The translations under genes and the position numbers were made by a program. A stretch of DNA of 64,000 bases from Streptomyces sp. ATexAB-D23 (GTDB lineage Bacteria; Actinomycetota; Actinomycetes; Streptomycetales; Streptomycetaceae): contig NZ_KB892068.1 of NCBI RefSeq assembly GCF_000373645.1, positions 87,369 to 151,368 of the forward strand, read 5' to 3'. Within the stretch, counting starts at the first letter, position 1; each line of letters opens with the position of its first letter. Below the pieces are notes generated by a model. That model worked only from the letters and a program-made list of their open reading frames with translations, had not been told where the DNA came from and made no database searches. This document shows positions 1-9,447 of the stretch, piece after piece.

Positions 1-1
1 C

Positions 2-1870
2 ACCCGTATCCACGACGCACGCCTCACGGGCAACGGGCGACGACGCGTACGGGTCGGCGTCTACACACCGGACGAGGCAACCGCGTACCTCCGTACCCGC
101 CTGACCGAGGACGACGCCGAGCACCTTCTCGACGACGCCGTCGGCGACCTTGCCGCAGTGCTCGGACGTCTGCCGCTGGCGCTCGGACACGCTGCCGCCT
201 ACATGCTCAACCAGGACCTTTCCTGCGCGCGGTATCTGAACCTGTTCAGCGACCGCACCCGGCCCCTCGGGCAGTTGCTCCCCGAAGAAGCCGACGCCGA
301 GGGTTACGGACGAGAGATCGCCACCACCCTGCTGCTCTCACTCGACGCCGCCCAGCGCACCGAGCCAGTCGGCCTCGCTCGCCCTGCTCTCCGCCTCGCC
401 GCCTTCCTGGACCCCGCCGGGCATCCCCGCGCCCTGTGGACGACCCCGGCCGTCCTGACATACCTCACCGAACACCGGGACCCGGCCCCGGACGACGCAC
501 CCCGTCCCGAGGACGTCACCGCCGAACAGGCCGAAGCGGCCCTCCGCGTCCTGCACCGGTACGCGCTGATCAGCAGCGGCCATAGCCAGGACCCACGTGC
601 CCTGCGCATCCACGCACTCACCGCCCGCGCCACCCGCGAGCCGCTCGGGGACGCAGCCCTGCCCGCCCTCGCCCAGGCTGCTGCCGATGGCCTACTGAAC
701 ATCTGGCCCGACCCCGATCACGACCATCCCGAACTGGCAGCGTCCCTGCGCGCCAACACCGACCAGCTCCACCAACTCACTGGCGGCCACCTCTGGCACC
801 CGAAGGGCCACGAGGTCCTCCACATCGCCGGATCAAGCTGGATCAACACCGGCTTCGCCGCACCGGCGGTGGCGTACTGGAAACACCTCGTCACCACCAG
901 CCGCGATTTTCTCGGTCCGACGCACACCAGCACTCTCCGCGCTTGTGCCGGGCTCAGCAATCTGTACGGGGGCACGGGGCAGCAAGCGGAGGCCATCCCT
1001 CTGACGGAACGTGTCGTGGCCGACTGCGAACGACTCCTCGGTCCCACACATCACAGCACGCTCGCGTTCCGCGCCGACCTCGTCACCTTCTACGCAGACG
1101 CCGGACGGAACGCGGAAGCCCTCATCCTGGCGAAAGAGATCCTGACCGACCGCAGGAAAGCCCTCGGCCCTGAACACCCTGACACCCTCTCCGCCCGCGC
1201 CGCTCTGGCCTTCGCCTACAGAAAGGTGGGACACATCGAGGAGTCGGTCACACAGACGGAGAACCTCCTGAACGACCAGACGCGAATTCTCGGGCCCGAA
1301 CATCCCGACACCCTTCGCACCCGCGCCAACCTCGCCGCCTCATACGGGGACGCGGGGCGCACCGAGGACGCCATCACCCAAGCGGAACGCGTCCTGAACG
1401 ACCGGGAACGCTACATCGGCCCCACCCACCGCGACACCTTGACAAGCTGCGCCACCCTCGCCTCCGCCTACAGCCAGGTGGGACGCGTCACGGAGGCCAT
1501 CCCCCTCGCGGAACGCTTCCTGACCGGCCAGGAACAGCTCCATGGCCCCACCCACCTCGATACCCTCCGCGCCCGCACCAGCCTCGCCCTCTACTACGCC
1601 CAGGCGGAGCGCAGCACGGACGCCATCGCGCTGGAGGAAAGCGTCCTCGCCGACTGCGAACGGTTCCTCGGCCCCACCCACCTCTATACCCTCCGCACCC
1701 GCTCCAACCTCGCGGCCTCATACGGGGACGCGGGGCGCATCACGGAGGCCATCGCCCTGACGAAAAGCGTCCTGGCCGACCGGGAGCGAATCCTCGGCCC
1801 CGAACACCCCGAGACCGCCTACACCCGCCGCCTCCTTTGGAACCTCTCGGCCAGACAGCTCGGTCAGTAG
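2..1870 (+). CDS. C-terminal part of an NB-ARC/TPR protein, cut by the window edge
   Basis: The reading frame is already open at base 2 and ends at the TAG at 1870, so the N-terminus lies outside the window; the GTG at 158 is internal, not the true start. The motif LGRLPLALGHAAAYM is the GLPLA-type segment that ends an NB-ARC (STAND ATPase) module, so the missing part should carry the P-loop. From about base 910 there are seven consecutive 42-residue repeats of the form LGPxHxxTLxxRxxLAxxYxxxGR, plus a partial eighth, typical of kinesin-light-chain-type TPRs. Such proteins are cytosolic STAND-class ATPases whose TPR array senses a ligand or partner. A second protein of the same class lies at 13468-15630. 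The family is clear; the trigger and output are not. Confidence 0.85.
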   Translation, partial: TRIHDARLTGNGRRRVRVGVYTPDEATAYLRTRLTEDDAEHLLDDAVGDLAAVLGRLPLALGHAAAYMLNQDLSCARYLNLFSDRTRPLGQLLPEEADAEGYGREIATTLLLSLDAAQRTEPVGLARPALRLAAFLDPAGHPRALWTTPAVLTYLTEHRDPAPDDAPRPEDVTAEQAEAALRVLHRYALISSGHSQDPRALRIHALTARATREPLGDAALPALAQAAADGLLNIWPDPDHDHPELAASLRANTDQLHQLTGGHLWHPKGHEVLHIAGSSWINTGFAAPAVAYWKHLVTTSRDFLGPTHTSTLRACAGLSNLYGGTGQQAEAIPLTERVVADCERLLGPTHHSTLAFRADLVTFYADAGRNAEALILAKEILTDRRKALGPEHPDTLSARAALAFAYRKVGHIEESVTQTENLLNDQTRILGPEHPDTLRTRANLAASYGDAGRTEDAITQAERVLNDRERYIGPTHRDTLTSCATLASAYSQVGRVTEAIPLAERFLTGQEQLHGPTHLDTLRARTSLALYYAQAERSTDAIALEESVLADCERFLGPTHLYTLRTRSNLAASYGDAGRITEAIALTKSVLADRERILGPEHPETAYTRRLLWNLSARQLGQ

Positions 1871-1933
1871 CTGCCCGGTCGGCAGTCGGGGACCACTGGG
1901 CCGGTGCCGGCCTGCCTCTCGGCCCCGCCCCGG

Positions 1934-2737
1934 TCAGCGCCCCCGCACCCCTGTCAGCTTCCCCCACACGACGAGCCGGTAGCGGGAGGTGAACTCGGGG
2001 GTGCACGTCGTCAGCGTCAGATAGGACCCGGCCCGGTGATACCCGGGGTACGGCGCGATGTTGCTGCGCGGCACGGCGGCCACGACCCCGCTGTCGCCCG
2101 GGGTGGTCCGGGCGAGGGTCTTGTCGACGGTGTACGTGTAGACGGCGTCCCGGGTCTCGACGGTGATCCGGTCACCGGCGCGCAGCCGGTTGATGTAGCG
2201 GAACGGTTCGCCGTGGGTGTTGCGGTGGCCGGCGAGCGCGAAGTTCCCCGGGGCGCCGGGCTGGGCGGTGTCCGGGTAGTGCCCGGCGTACCCCTTGTCG
2301 AGGACGCCGCTCCTGCTGATGCCCTGGGCGACGGGGGCGGTGAGGGAGATGCGGGGGATGCGGATGACGGCGTACGCCTGATCGGTCACGGGCTTCGCCG
2401 CTGCCGGGCGCTGTCCGGTGGAGGGGCCGCCGCCCGGAGGGGAGGGCGCGGCGATGACGGGCGGGGCGGCGGCCTCCGGCCCGTCAGCGGACCCGGGCTG
2501 TCCGGGCGGCTGCGCCGAGGGGGCTTCCCACTCCTGTTCCAGCCGGTCGACGGTGCGGCCGGCGTCGGCGCGGGCCTGGCGGTTGGTCCACCAGAGCTGA
2601 TGGGCGACGAGCAGCAGCAGGACGACGCCGAGCGTCACCACCAGCTCCGCCCCGGTCCACAGCCCGCGCGCGACGAGACGCCCGCGGCGCGGGTCGCGCT
2701 GCACCACCACCGGTATCCGCTTGACCACGGCGCGCAC
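1934..2737 (-). CDS. Class E sortase (membrane-anchored transpeptidase)
   Basis: 267 aa. A basic N-terminus is followed by one membrane segment at about residues 29-50, then a Pro/Gly-rich linker and a C-terminal sortase fold. The catalytic triad is visible: His171 in ALAGHRNTHG, Cys245 in the TLTTC motif, and Arg252 or Arg254 in TSRYRLVVWGKL. Class E sortases of high-GC actinobacteria join secreted proteins carrying LAxTG-type sorting signals to peptidoglycan and work on the outer face of the membrane. No obvious sortase substrate is encoded next to it, which is usual for a housekeeping class E enzyme. The ATG at 2737 gives the full membrane anchor. It is divergent from the SEC-C gene, with about 100 bp between the two starts. 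Confidence 0.93.
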   Translation of the reverse strand: MRAVVKRIPVVVQRDPRRGRLVARGLWTGAELVVTLGVVLLLLVAHQLWWTNRQARADAGRTVDRLEQEWEAPSAQPPGQPGSADGPEAAAPPVIAAPSPPGGGPSTGQRPAAAKPVTDQAYAVIRIPRISLTAPVAQGISRSGVLDKGYAGHYPDTAQPGAPGNFALAGHRNTHGEPFRYINRLRAGDRITVETRDAVYTYTVDKTLARTTPGDSGVVAAVPRSNIAPYPGYHRAGSYLTLTTCTPEFTSRYRLVVWGKLTGVRGR

Positions 2738-2841
2738 GATAGGCCCGCTCCCCGCAACACTCCAGAGGCGGGACGAGAGTCACTCCGGCGGGCCCTGGAC
2801 ACGCCCCCGCCCCGCACCCGCACAGCAGTACGGTGTCATTC

Positions 2842-3849
2842 ATGCGTCCCGACACTCCCGCCGATCACCTCAAAGAAGCCGAGCGCCTGCTCCGCACCGC
2901 GGCGCAGTACCCCGAGGACCACGAACCGCTGCTCCTCCAAGCAGCCGCCCACCTGGAACTCGCCGGCGACCGCGCCCGCGCCACGACGCTCTACGACGAG
3001 CTGCTCGGCGCTCCCGGCACCGAGCACCCGCACCTGGTGAAGGCGCTCAACGCCGCCAACCTGTGGGAGTACGGCCACGAGGCGGAGGCCCGCGCGCTCA
3101 TCGACGGCATCCGCACCGCGGCCCCGCAGGAGGCGGCCCCCTGGGAGATCGCGGCCGAGACGCTGGAGGCCCACGACGAACTGGAAGCGGCCCACGACGT
3201 CTTCTCCACGGCTCTGCGCCTGCTGATCGCCCCGGGCGAAGAGGTCCCGTACGCCACCCAGTCGCTGCTCACCGGCCGCCACCGGGTGCGCAGGCTGATG
3301 GGCGTCCCGCACGACGCCTGGGACGAGTTGGCCGACACGCTGCACACGGCGGCGGTCCCGCTGGACGAACTCCACGACCCGAAGCGCCTGTGGTCGCTGG
3401 GCTCCTCCGACCCGGGCGAGCTGCGGGCCGAGATCACCCGCCTGCGCGCCGAACTGGGCACGTACCGCACGGCGTTGTCGCGCCCCTTCCCGGTGGCGGT
3501 GCTGCACTGGCCGGCGGACGAACTCCGCGAACTCCTCACCTCGTACCCGAGCCTGGGCAGCGAGTACACCTCCCACCCGGACCACCTGGACCGCCTGGAG
3601 GCCGCCCTGCGCGACCTGCACGCCACGGGCACCCCCAACCTCGGCATCGTCACGGGCACGGTCCCGTCCTACGAAGCCTTCGCCGCCTCGGAAGCCGCCT
3701 CCCCGGCCGACCCGGACCTGCTCCCCCAGTACGCCACCACCCTGGCCGCCCGGGGACGCGCGGTGCCATGGCCCCCGGCGAAGAGCGCGGACTGCTGGTG
3801 CGGGTCGGGGGTCTCGTACCGGGAGTGCCATGGGGGTGCGGCTCGGTAG
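2842..3849 (+). CDS. TPR-like protein with C-terminal SEC-C motif
   Basis: 335 aa. The N-terminal part (about residues 1-110) is helical and TPR-like, with repeated AERLLRTAAQYPEDHEPLLL-type helices. The C-terminus ends in CWCGSGVSYRECHGGAAR, a SEC-C zinc-binding motif (CxCxSGxxYxxCH), the metal-binding tail also found in SecA. Proteins with this layout are widespread in Streptomyces and have no assigned reaction. The ATG at 2842 is preferred over the GTG nine bases upstream because family members begin MRPDTP-like; either start gives the same domains. Role unknown; protein or nucleic-acid binding is inference from the motif. Confidence 0.8.
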   Translation: MRPDTPADHLKEAERLLRTAAQYPEDHEPLLLQAAAHLELAGDRARATTLYDELLGAPGTEHPHLVKALNAANLWEYGHEAEARALIDGIRTAAPQEAAPWEIAAETLEAHDELEAAHDVFSTALRLLIAPGEEVPYATQSLLTGRHRVRRLMGVPHDAWDELADTLHTAAVPLDELHDPKRLWSLGSSDPGELRAEITRLRAELGTYRTALSRPFPVAVLHWPADELRELLTSYPSLGSEYTSHPDHLDRLEAALRDLHATGTPNLGIVTGTVPSYEAFAASEAASPADPDLLPQYATTLAARGRAVPWPPAKSADCWCGSGVSYRECHGGAAR

Positions 3850-3915
3850 GTCGGGGGGTGGGGTTGCTGGGGTTGGTGGGGTTGGTGGGGTTGCTGGGGT
3901 TGGTGGGTCGGTAGC
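3850..3915 (+). repeat. Tandem GGGGTTG-type G-run repeat
   Basis: Directly after the SEC-C gene stop there are about seven runs of three to six G separated by short TTGCT, TTGGT or T spacers, a pattern compatible with an intramolecular G-quadruplex in DNA or in read-through mRNA. It lies between two co-directional genes, where it could act as a processing or termination element. The repeat is seen directly; its role is inference. Confidence 0.6.
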
Positions 3916-4036
3916 TTGGCGGCTCGGGGCTGGGCGGCTCGGCAGCAGGGCCGGCCGGTAGCAGGGCTACTCGGTAACGGGGCGGCGGCCGGTATTACGG
4001 ATGCCGGGCCGCGCCCCGCCTCCGTACCCTGCCGCC

Positions 4037-4552
4037 ATGCCCGAACTCCAGCGCCTGCGCCCCGACCACGCCCCGGCCGTCCTCGCCTTCGAGGAGGCCA
4101 ACCGCGCCTTCTTCGCAGCGTCGGTCCCGGACCGGGGTGACGACTACTTCGCCCGTTTCCCCGCCCGCCACGCGGCGTTGCTCGCCGAGCAGGTGACGGG
4201 CGCCTGCCACTTCCACGTCCTGGTGGCGGACGGGACGGACGAGATCCTGGGCCGTTTCAACCTGGTGGACGTGGCCGACGGCGCCGCCGAACTGGGCTTC
4301 CGCCTCGCGGAGAAGGCGACGGGGCGCGGCCTGGCGACGGCAACGGTCCGCCGGCTCTTCACGCTGTGCGGCACGTCGTACGCCCTGACGACGCTCAGGG
4401 CGGCGGCCACGCTGACGAACACGGCCTCGCGGTCGGTCCTGACCCGGACGGGGTTCGTCGAGACAGGCGAGGAGGTGGTGCTGGGCGGGAAGCCGGGGGT
4501 GGGGTACGTACGGGACCTGAGGCCGGCGACACCGGCACCGGCATCCGCGTAA
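4037..4552 (+). CDS. GNAT family N-acetyltransferase (RimJ/RimL type)
   Basis: 171 aa from the ATG at 4037; the in-frame ATG at 4001 would add 12 Pro/Ala-rich residues unlike the family. The start MPELQRLRPDHAPAVLAF, the central GRFNLVDVADGAAELGFRL strand and the acetyl-CoA loop EKATGRGLATATVRRL match RimJ/RimL-type N-acetyltransferases. The usual family tail (TANTASRSVLTRTGF-like helix and EVVLGGKPG) is present, so it appears complete. These enzymes transfer acetyl groups from acetyl-CoA to protein N-termini or small amines; the substrate cannot be told from sequence. It stands alone between the G-rich repeat and the frameshifted membrane-protein gene. Confidence 0.88.
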   Translation: MPELQRLRPDHAPAVLAFEEANRAFFAASVPDRGDDYFARFPARHAALLAEQVTGACHFHVLVADGTDEILGRFNLVDVADGAAELGFRLAEKATGRGLATATVRRLFTLCGTSYALTTLRAAATLTNTASRSVLTRTGFVETGEEVVLGGKPGVGYVRDLRPATPAPASA

Positions 4553-4647
4553 CTCGCCCCACGTATGGCCGACTTGTGCCTGGCCGGGCGCCCGGCCGCC
4601 CCCGATCATGGCCTCCTGAACCACGAACGCAGGGGGAAGGCCACCGG

Positions 4648-5260
4648 ATGAGCACCGACGCCCCGGGAACACCGGGCAGAAGGCGGCCGCCACGCCCCTG
4701 GGAGCGCGGAAACCCCGGCACCGACGGCCCGCCCCGCCCACCGCACCCGCCCGCCGCCGCCGGCGGCGGACCGGAGGGCGTTCCGATGCCCGCCGCGGTC
4801 AGTGGCCTGCGGGTCCCGATGATGGTCATCGGCGGCATCCAGGCCGTCATCGGCCTCGCCCTGGTGACCAACGGCGCCTCCGTCGCCACCTCCGTCTGGG
4901 GCGAGGCCGACGGCCTCGGTGTGCTGCCAGTCGTCCCCCGGCGAGGAGCACGCGGGCACGGTGGTCTTCGCCGGCACACTCATCATCACGGTGGCCGCCT
5001 GGGGCATCGTGACCGCGCTCAAATTCCCCACGCGCCACCCCGACCTGCGCAATTCAGCCATGGCCTACGGCTGGGTGGCCATCCTCCTCACCATCCCCCT
5101 GTGGGCCTTCCTGGCAGTCCCCGTCCTGGTCGCCGTCTGGCTCGTCCTGTCAATCCTGCTCACGGTCCGGCCCACCAGCCGGAATGCCGGACCTGGTTCG
5201 ACGGACAGCGGCGCGAGCGCCGCTCACTGTCCTTTCCCCTTGATACAAATACGTACGTAG
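4648..5260 (+). pseudogene. Frameshifted small membrane protein gene
   Basis: Translation from the ATG at 4648 (RBS-like AGGGGGAAGG upstream) gives a Pro/Gly-rich N-terminus followed by a first membrane helix (PMMVIGGIQAVIGLALVTNG). Near 4917 it loses sense, while the +1 frame continues with EEHAGTVVFAGTLIITVAAW and two further hydrophobic helices, ending at the TAG at 5260. Joined, the two parts make a plausible integral membrane protein of about 200 aa with three or four helices. The break lies in the run GTGCTGCCAGTCGTCCCCC, so either a natural frameshift or a single-base sequencing error could explain it. No function can be assigned. Confidence 0.65.
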
Positions 5261-5282
5261 GTATCGCAAAGAGGGGGCGGCC

Positions 5283-8200
5283 ATGGCCAGCAGTGCTTCA
5301 GAGGCGGCAGCACCGGTCGCCGGACTTTACGAGACGCTGATCACCCGGCGACTCGAAGAGCGAATGAAGCAGCTCGACGCCGCGGGGTGGCGCGCGATCG
5401 ACAATGTCGTGGGAGTCGAGTCCACGCCCCATGTTCTCTCCCGCCACATCGCGAATACCGTGCGCCAGGTGCTCCAGGGTCTCAAGCCCGCGGAGCAAGT
5501 CGTGGCCGCGAATCACATCCTCAGAGCGATCAACACCATCGAAGGCGCTGCCGAATGGGTTGATGTGATCATCGACGGGCCACGACAACTGCTGGCCGTG
5601 GCCGAGCAGGAAGCCCCGGGCGTCTACGCCATACGTCCCGCCACTCCACTCTCCGACACTGCCCTCATCACCAACGCGCCCGAAGACCCGAGCCTCGGCT
5701 TTGAACTCCGAGCGGAACTTGCCACGGCGGACCGCGTGGATCTGCTCTGTGCCTTCGTGAAGTGGCATGGCCTACGCGTACTTGAGCAAGCGCTCACAGC
5801 CGCCCACGATCGCGGCGTCCCGATCAGGGTGCTCACGACGACGTACATCGGCGCGACAGAACGCCGTGCGCTCGACCGCCTGGTGCGCGAGTTCGGCGCC
5901 GAGGTGAGGGTGAACTACGAGCTCCGCTCGACCCGCCTACACGCCAAGGCCTGGCTCTTCCGTCGGGAGAGCGGCTTTGACACGGCGTACGTCGGCAGTT
6001 CCAACCTCTCGAAGGCAGCACTCCTCGACGGCCTCGAATGGAACGTCCGACTGTCCTCGGTCGCCACCCCGTCAGTCCTGCGCAAGTTCGAAGCGACCTT
6101 CGACGCTTACTGGAGCGAACGCTCCTTCGAACCGTACGACCCCGACAGCGATGCGCAACGGTTGGACGAGGCCCTCTCGTACGCTGGTGCCCCCGCCGGC
6201 CGTCAAGGCAGTAACGCCATCACACTATCGGGGCTGGAGGTCCGCCCCTACCCTCACCAGCGCGACATGCTAGAACGCCTCGAAGTAGAGCGCACTGTTC
6301 ACAAGCGAAGGCGCAACCTCCTCGTCGCGGCTACCGGCACAGGCAAGACGGTGATGGCTGCCCTGGACTACAAACACCTCCGGCACAAGCACGGTAGGGA
6401 CCTCCGTCTGCTCTTCGTGGCCCATCGTAAGGAGATCCTGGAGCAGTCGTTGCGCGTCTACCAGAACGTGCTGGTAGACGCGAACTTCGGTGAGCTCTCC
6501 CACAGCGGCGAGGTACCCGATGACTGGACCCATGTCTTCGCGAGTGTCCAGTCACTCAACGCACGCGCACTGGACCGCCTTTCCCCAGACCATTTCGACG
6601 TCATCGTGATCGATGAGTTCCACCACGGCACCTCACCGACATACCGGCGGATCGTGGATCACTTCACCCCCGTGGAGCTTCTCGGCCTCACCGCTACCCC
6701 CGAGCGGATGGACGGGCTGAACGTTCAAGATGAGTTCTTCGACGGGCACATTGCTGCTGAGATGCGCCTCTGGGAAGCCCTTGAGAACGAGCTCCTAAGC
6801 CCCTTCCACTACTTCGGTGTCACAGACAACACCGACCTGAGTGCCGTCACATGGAAGCGGGGAGCTTACGACACGGGCGCTCTCAGCAACCTGTTCACGG
6901 GTAACGACGCCCGAGCCAGGCTCGTCGTCAAGGCCGTGAAGGACAAGGTCACCAATCCCGGCACCATGCGCGCACTGGGATTCTGCGTCTCTGTGGCACA
7001 CGCCCACTTCATGGCTGACGTCTTCCGTCGCGCAGGCCTCAATGCCGTCGCGCTCTCGGGCGAGACTCCGAAGGACGCGCGCAAGAACGCACTTGAAGAG
7101 CTCCGAGCCGGGGCACTCCAGGCGATCTTCTCCGTCGACCTCTTCAACGAAGGGCTCGACATCCCGGATGTCGACACACTGCTCTTGCTGCGCCCGACCT
7201 CAAGTGCCACTGTCTTCCTTCAGCAACTGGGGCGTGGTCTGCGCCGTACTGAGAACAAGGCCGTTCTCACCGTCCTCGACTTCATCGGCCAACACCGCAA
7301 GGAGTTCCGCTTCGAGGAGCAGTTCCGCGCCCTCACCAACCTGACGCGCAACCGTCTCCTCACCAACATCGAGGACGACTTCCCCCAACTGCCCTCTGGC
7401 TGCCAGATCATCCTTGAAACCAAGGCCAAGGCTCTGATCCTCGACAACATCCGCAACCAGATCGGCGTCAATGTCACCCAACTCGCTCGCGAGGTCGCGG
7501 CCTACGCTGAACCTCGGCTCGCGGACTACCTCAAGGAGAGCGGGCGAGAGCTCAGGGAGCTCTACCGAGGCAACGGGAACTCCTGGACGGGCCTTCTCCG
7601 CCGCGCCAAGCTCCTCGATCCGACCGCTCCCGACGGTGAGGCCTCGCTCCTGAAGCGCGTATCGGCGTTCCTCCATGTCGATGATCCTGCACGCGTCGCG
7701 GCGTACACCAGGCTCCTCACCGACGACGCCCCCGCGTACGACCAACTTACGGCCCAGGAACAGGCGTACGCCCGCATGTTCTTCTTCTCTCTTTGGCCCT
7801 TGGGCGGCGATTTCGCGAGCTACCAAGAGGGCTTCGACACCCTGCGCACGCAATACGCCTTCCGCGACGAGGTCCGCCAGGTCCTGGCTCACATCCTCAA
7901 CCTGGCTGACCACCTGCCGCTCCCGCTACTCGGCCCACATGGCGATCTACCCCTGTCCGTTCACGCCTCGTACAGCCGTGAGGAGATCCTCCCTGCCCTG
8001 GGCCAGTCCACCGTGAACGGCTTCATGCCAGGACACTTCCGTGAAGGCGTGAAGTGGTGCGAGAAAATTCAGACGGATGCCCTTCTCATCACCCTGGAAA
8101 AAGACGAGAAGGACTTCTCGCCCGAAACTCGATACAAGGACTACGCACTGAACGAGTCCGATTTCCACTGGGAGTCCCAGAACCAAACATCAGAGACGTC

Positions 8201-8426
8201 CCCAACAGGCCTCCGCTATCAGACTCACCGAGAGATGGGGACTCACGTACTCCTCTTCGTTCGGCGGTACAAGAAGACCGACATTGGCGGCCCCCACCCC
8301 TGGATGCTTCTGGGGCCCGCCGACTACGTCGAACACAAGGGCAGCAAGCCTATGGCCATCACTTGGAGGCTTCGCCATGAGATGCCGGCAGACGTCCTTA
8401 CGTATTCAGCAATCGCCAGCGGATGA
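5283..8426 (+). CDS. PLD-like domain / superfamily 2 helicase / DUF3427 protein
   Basis: 1047 aa. The N-terminal third holds a phospholipase D-like nuclease module with the HxK motif LHAKAWLF and GSSNLSKAALLDGLEWN. The centre is an SF2 helicase: Walker A AATGTGKTVMA, DEAD-box variant VIVIDEFHH, LLGLTATPERMDG, and motif VI QQLGRGLRR. The C-terminal part matches the DUF3427 region that follows this helicase type. Such PLD-helicase-DUF3427 proteins are often found in bacterial defence islands, and this one sits beside a DUF262 gene. They are presumed to translocate on and cleave foreign DNA, but this has not been shown here. The ATG at 5283 has GAGGGGGCGG upstream. It converges on the minus-strand gene with 18 bp between. 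Confidence 0.9.
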   Translation: MASSASEAAAPVAGLYETLITRRLEERMKQLDAAGWRAIDNVVGVESTPHVLSRHIANTVRQVLQGLKPAEQVVAANHILRAINTIEGAAEWVDVIIDGPRQLLAVAEQEAPGVYAIRPATPLSDTALITNAPEDPSLGFELRAELATADRVDLLCAFVKWHGLRVLEQALTAAHDRGVPIRVLTTTYIGATERRALDRLVREFGAEVRVNYELRSTRLHAKAWLFRRESGFDTAYVGSSNLSKAALLDGLEWNVRLSSVATPSVLRKFEATFDAYWSERSFEPYDPDSDAQRLDEALSYAGAPAGRQGSNAITLSGLEVRPYPHQRDMLERLEVERTVHKRRRNLLVAATGTGKTVMAALDYKHLRHKHGRDLRLLFVAHRKEILEQSLRVYQNVLVDANFGELSHSGEVPDDWTHVFASVQSLNARALDRLSPDHFDVIVIDEFHHGTSPTYRRIVDHFTPVELLGLTATPERMDGLNVQDEFFDGHIAAEMRLWEALENELLSPFHYFGVTDNTDLSAVTWKRGAYDTGALSNLFTGNDARARLVVKAVKDKVTNPGTMRALGFCVSVAHAHFMADVFRRAGLNAVALSGETPKDARKNALEELRAGALQAIFSVDLFNEGLDIPDVDTLLLLRPTSSATVFLQQLGRGLRRTENKAVLTVLDFIGQHRKEFRFEEQFRALTNLTRNRLLTNIEDDFPQLPSGCQIILETKAKALILDNIRNQIGVNVTQLAREVAAYAEPRLADYLKESGRELRELYRGNGNSWTGLLRRAKLLDPTAPDGEASLLKRVSAFLHVDDPARVAAYTRLLTDDAPAYDQLTAQEQAYARMFFFSLWPLGGDFASYQEGFDTLRTQYAFRDEVRQVLAHILNLADHLPLPLLGPHGDLPLSVHASYSREEILPALGQSTVNGFMPGHFREGVKWCEKIQTDALLITLEKDEKDFSPETRYKDYALNESDFHWESQNQTSETSPTGLRYQTHREMGTHVLLFVRRYKKTDIGGPHPWMLLGPADYVEHKGSKPMAITWRLRHEMPADVLTYSAIASG

Positions 8427-8444
8427 CTCAGCCCAGCACTTTCG

Positions 8445-9224
8445 TCAGCTCTGGATATCCTGCACGACGTTAGCAATCTCCCCCACGAGTGTACTGCCAG
8501 CCTCAATCGACTCTCGCACAACTGGAGCACCCCTATTAAATGCAGCACACACGGAAACCAAAGACATGAACGCACGTTTCCATACGCCTGCCCTTTCCGG
8601 ATCTCCTTCCCCGACCATCGCACTCGCCTGGGCGAGTGAACCAATCGCGCGACTCGCCTCGCCCGATATTCTCGCTTCGCCGAAAATTTCGACATTCTCA
8701 ACTAGCCATATCACGTGCCTCAATTGCGAAATCAACTGACTTTTTATGACGTTATCAATATTCCCATTGTCCATCTCGAGGATCTCTATCCACTCCTGAC
8801 ATTGGCGCGACATTTCACTCAAGTCGGTCCCTGCCGGAGCCCCCTCAGAGCCCGCGAGATTGCTTAGTATTATGTCAGCAGCCGATTCAAGATGATCAAG
8901 AAGATCTAGATCGGCGATTTGAATTGCAGCACGCCCATTGTCAGCCCAATTCGCCTTAGGCTGGATGACGACGTTCCACCAAGCCGGCACATACCTCATA
9001 AATCTATCGCGAGATCGGTCCGGCAAGGCATGCAGTTGCTGAATCGTAAGCGAAAGTAGATTTACTACTTCCGCATGCCTTTTACAGAATTCTGCTGAAC
9101 TCATTTCAGCATCGAGGACCGACACCCAGCCTTGAACGTATTGCCCTTTTCCAGATTCGCGAACCCGGGTCAATATAGCATGCAGGTGATGTGCGGCAGT
9201 GCTCTGAACCATAGAATCCACCAT
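8445..9224 (-). CDS. Unrecognised protein in the defence island
   Basis: 259 aa, mostly helical, with no signal peptide and no convincing membrane helix. I do not recognise a family. Visible features are Trp-rich stretches (RYVPAWWNVVIQPKANW), an acidic middle and a moderately hydrophobic C-terminus (FMSLVSVCAAFNRG). Its DNA is clearly lower in GC than its neighbours, with AT-ending codons, as is the DUF262 gene next to it; this suggests the two arrived together. It is divergent from the DUF262 gene (about 220 bp between starts) and converges with the helicase. An in-frame ATG five codons in (9212) is an alternative start. A role as immunity or regulatory partner is only suggested by position. 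Confidence 0.7.
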   Translation of the reverse strand: MVDSMVQSTAAHHLHAILTRVRESGKGQYVQGWVSVLDAEMSSAEFCKRHAEVVNLLSLTIQQLHALPDRSRDRFMRYVPAWWNVVIQPKANWADNGRAAIQIADLDLLDHLESAADIILSNLAGSEGAPAGTDLSEMSRQCQEWIEILEMDNGNIDNVIKSQLISQLRHVIWLVENVEIFGEARISGEASRAIGSLAQASAMVGEGDPERAGVWKRAFMSLVSVCAAFNRGAPVVRESIEAGSTLVGEIANVVQDIQS

Positions 9225-9447
9225 TATCCGTCCGCGTCAGGGAGAGTCTTGAGGGCTACAGCCCAAGCCAGTCGAGAATCTATCACCTTCCCTCTATCAC
9301 CGAAACGTTTCTCCACAAAATGGGATGTCTGGACACGAAACCAGGCAGCCGCGCTGGCCGCCCATCCGCGGGAAAGCCGTTCTGTCGACGCAGCTTCCCA
9401 GTGCAGCTATCGTCAGGCGGGCCCACACGGACCCACAAGGAGCATCC

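Noticed and set aside
1340..1760. Overlapping ORFs on both strands of the TPR gene
   Set aside because: They arise from the 126-bp DNA repeat behind the 42-residue TPRs; only the frame from base 2 gives the TPR consensus.
4366..4647. Extension of the membrane-protein ORF upstream to 4366
   Set aside because: That part overlaps the GNAT gene in another frame and has no family; the ATG at 4648 with an RBS-like sequence is the sensible start.
5236..5262. TACGTACGTA near 5250 as an operator for the helicase gene
   Set aside because: The palindrome is short, overlaps the stop of the preceding frame and matches no known operator I can name.
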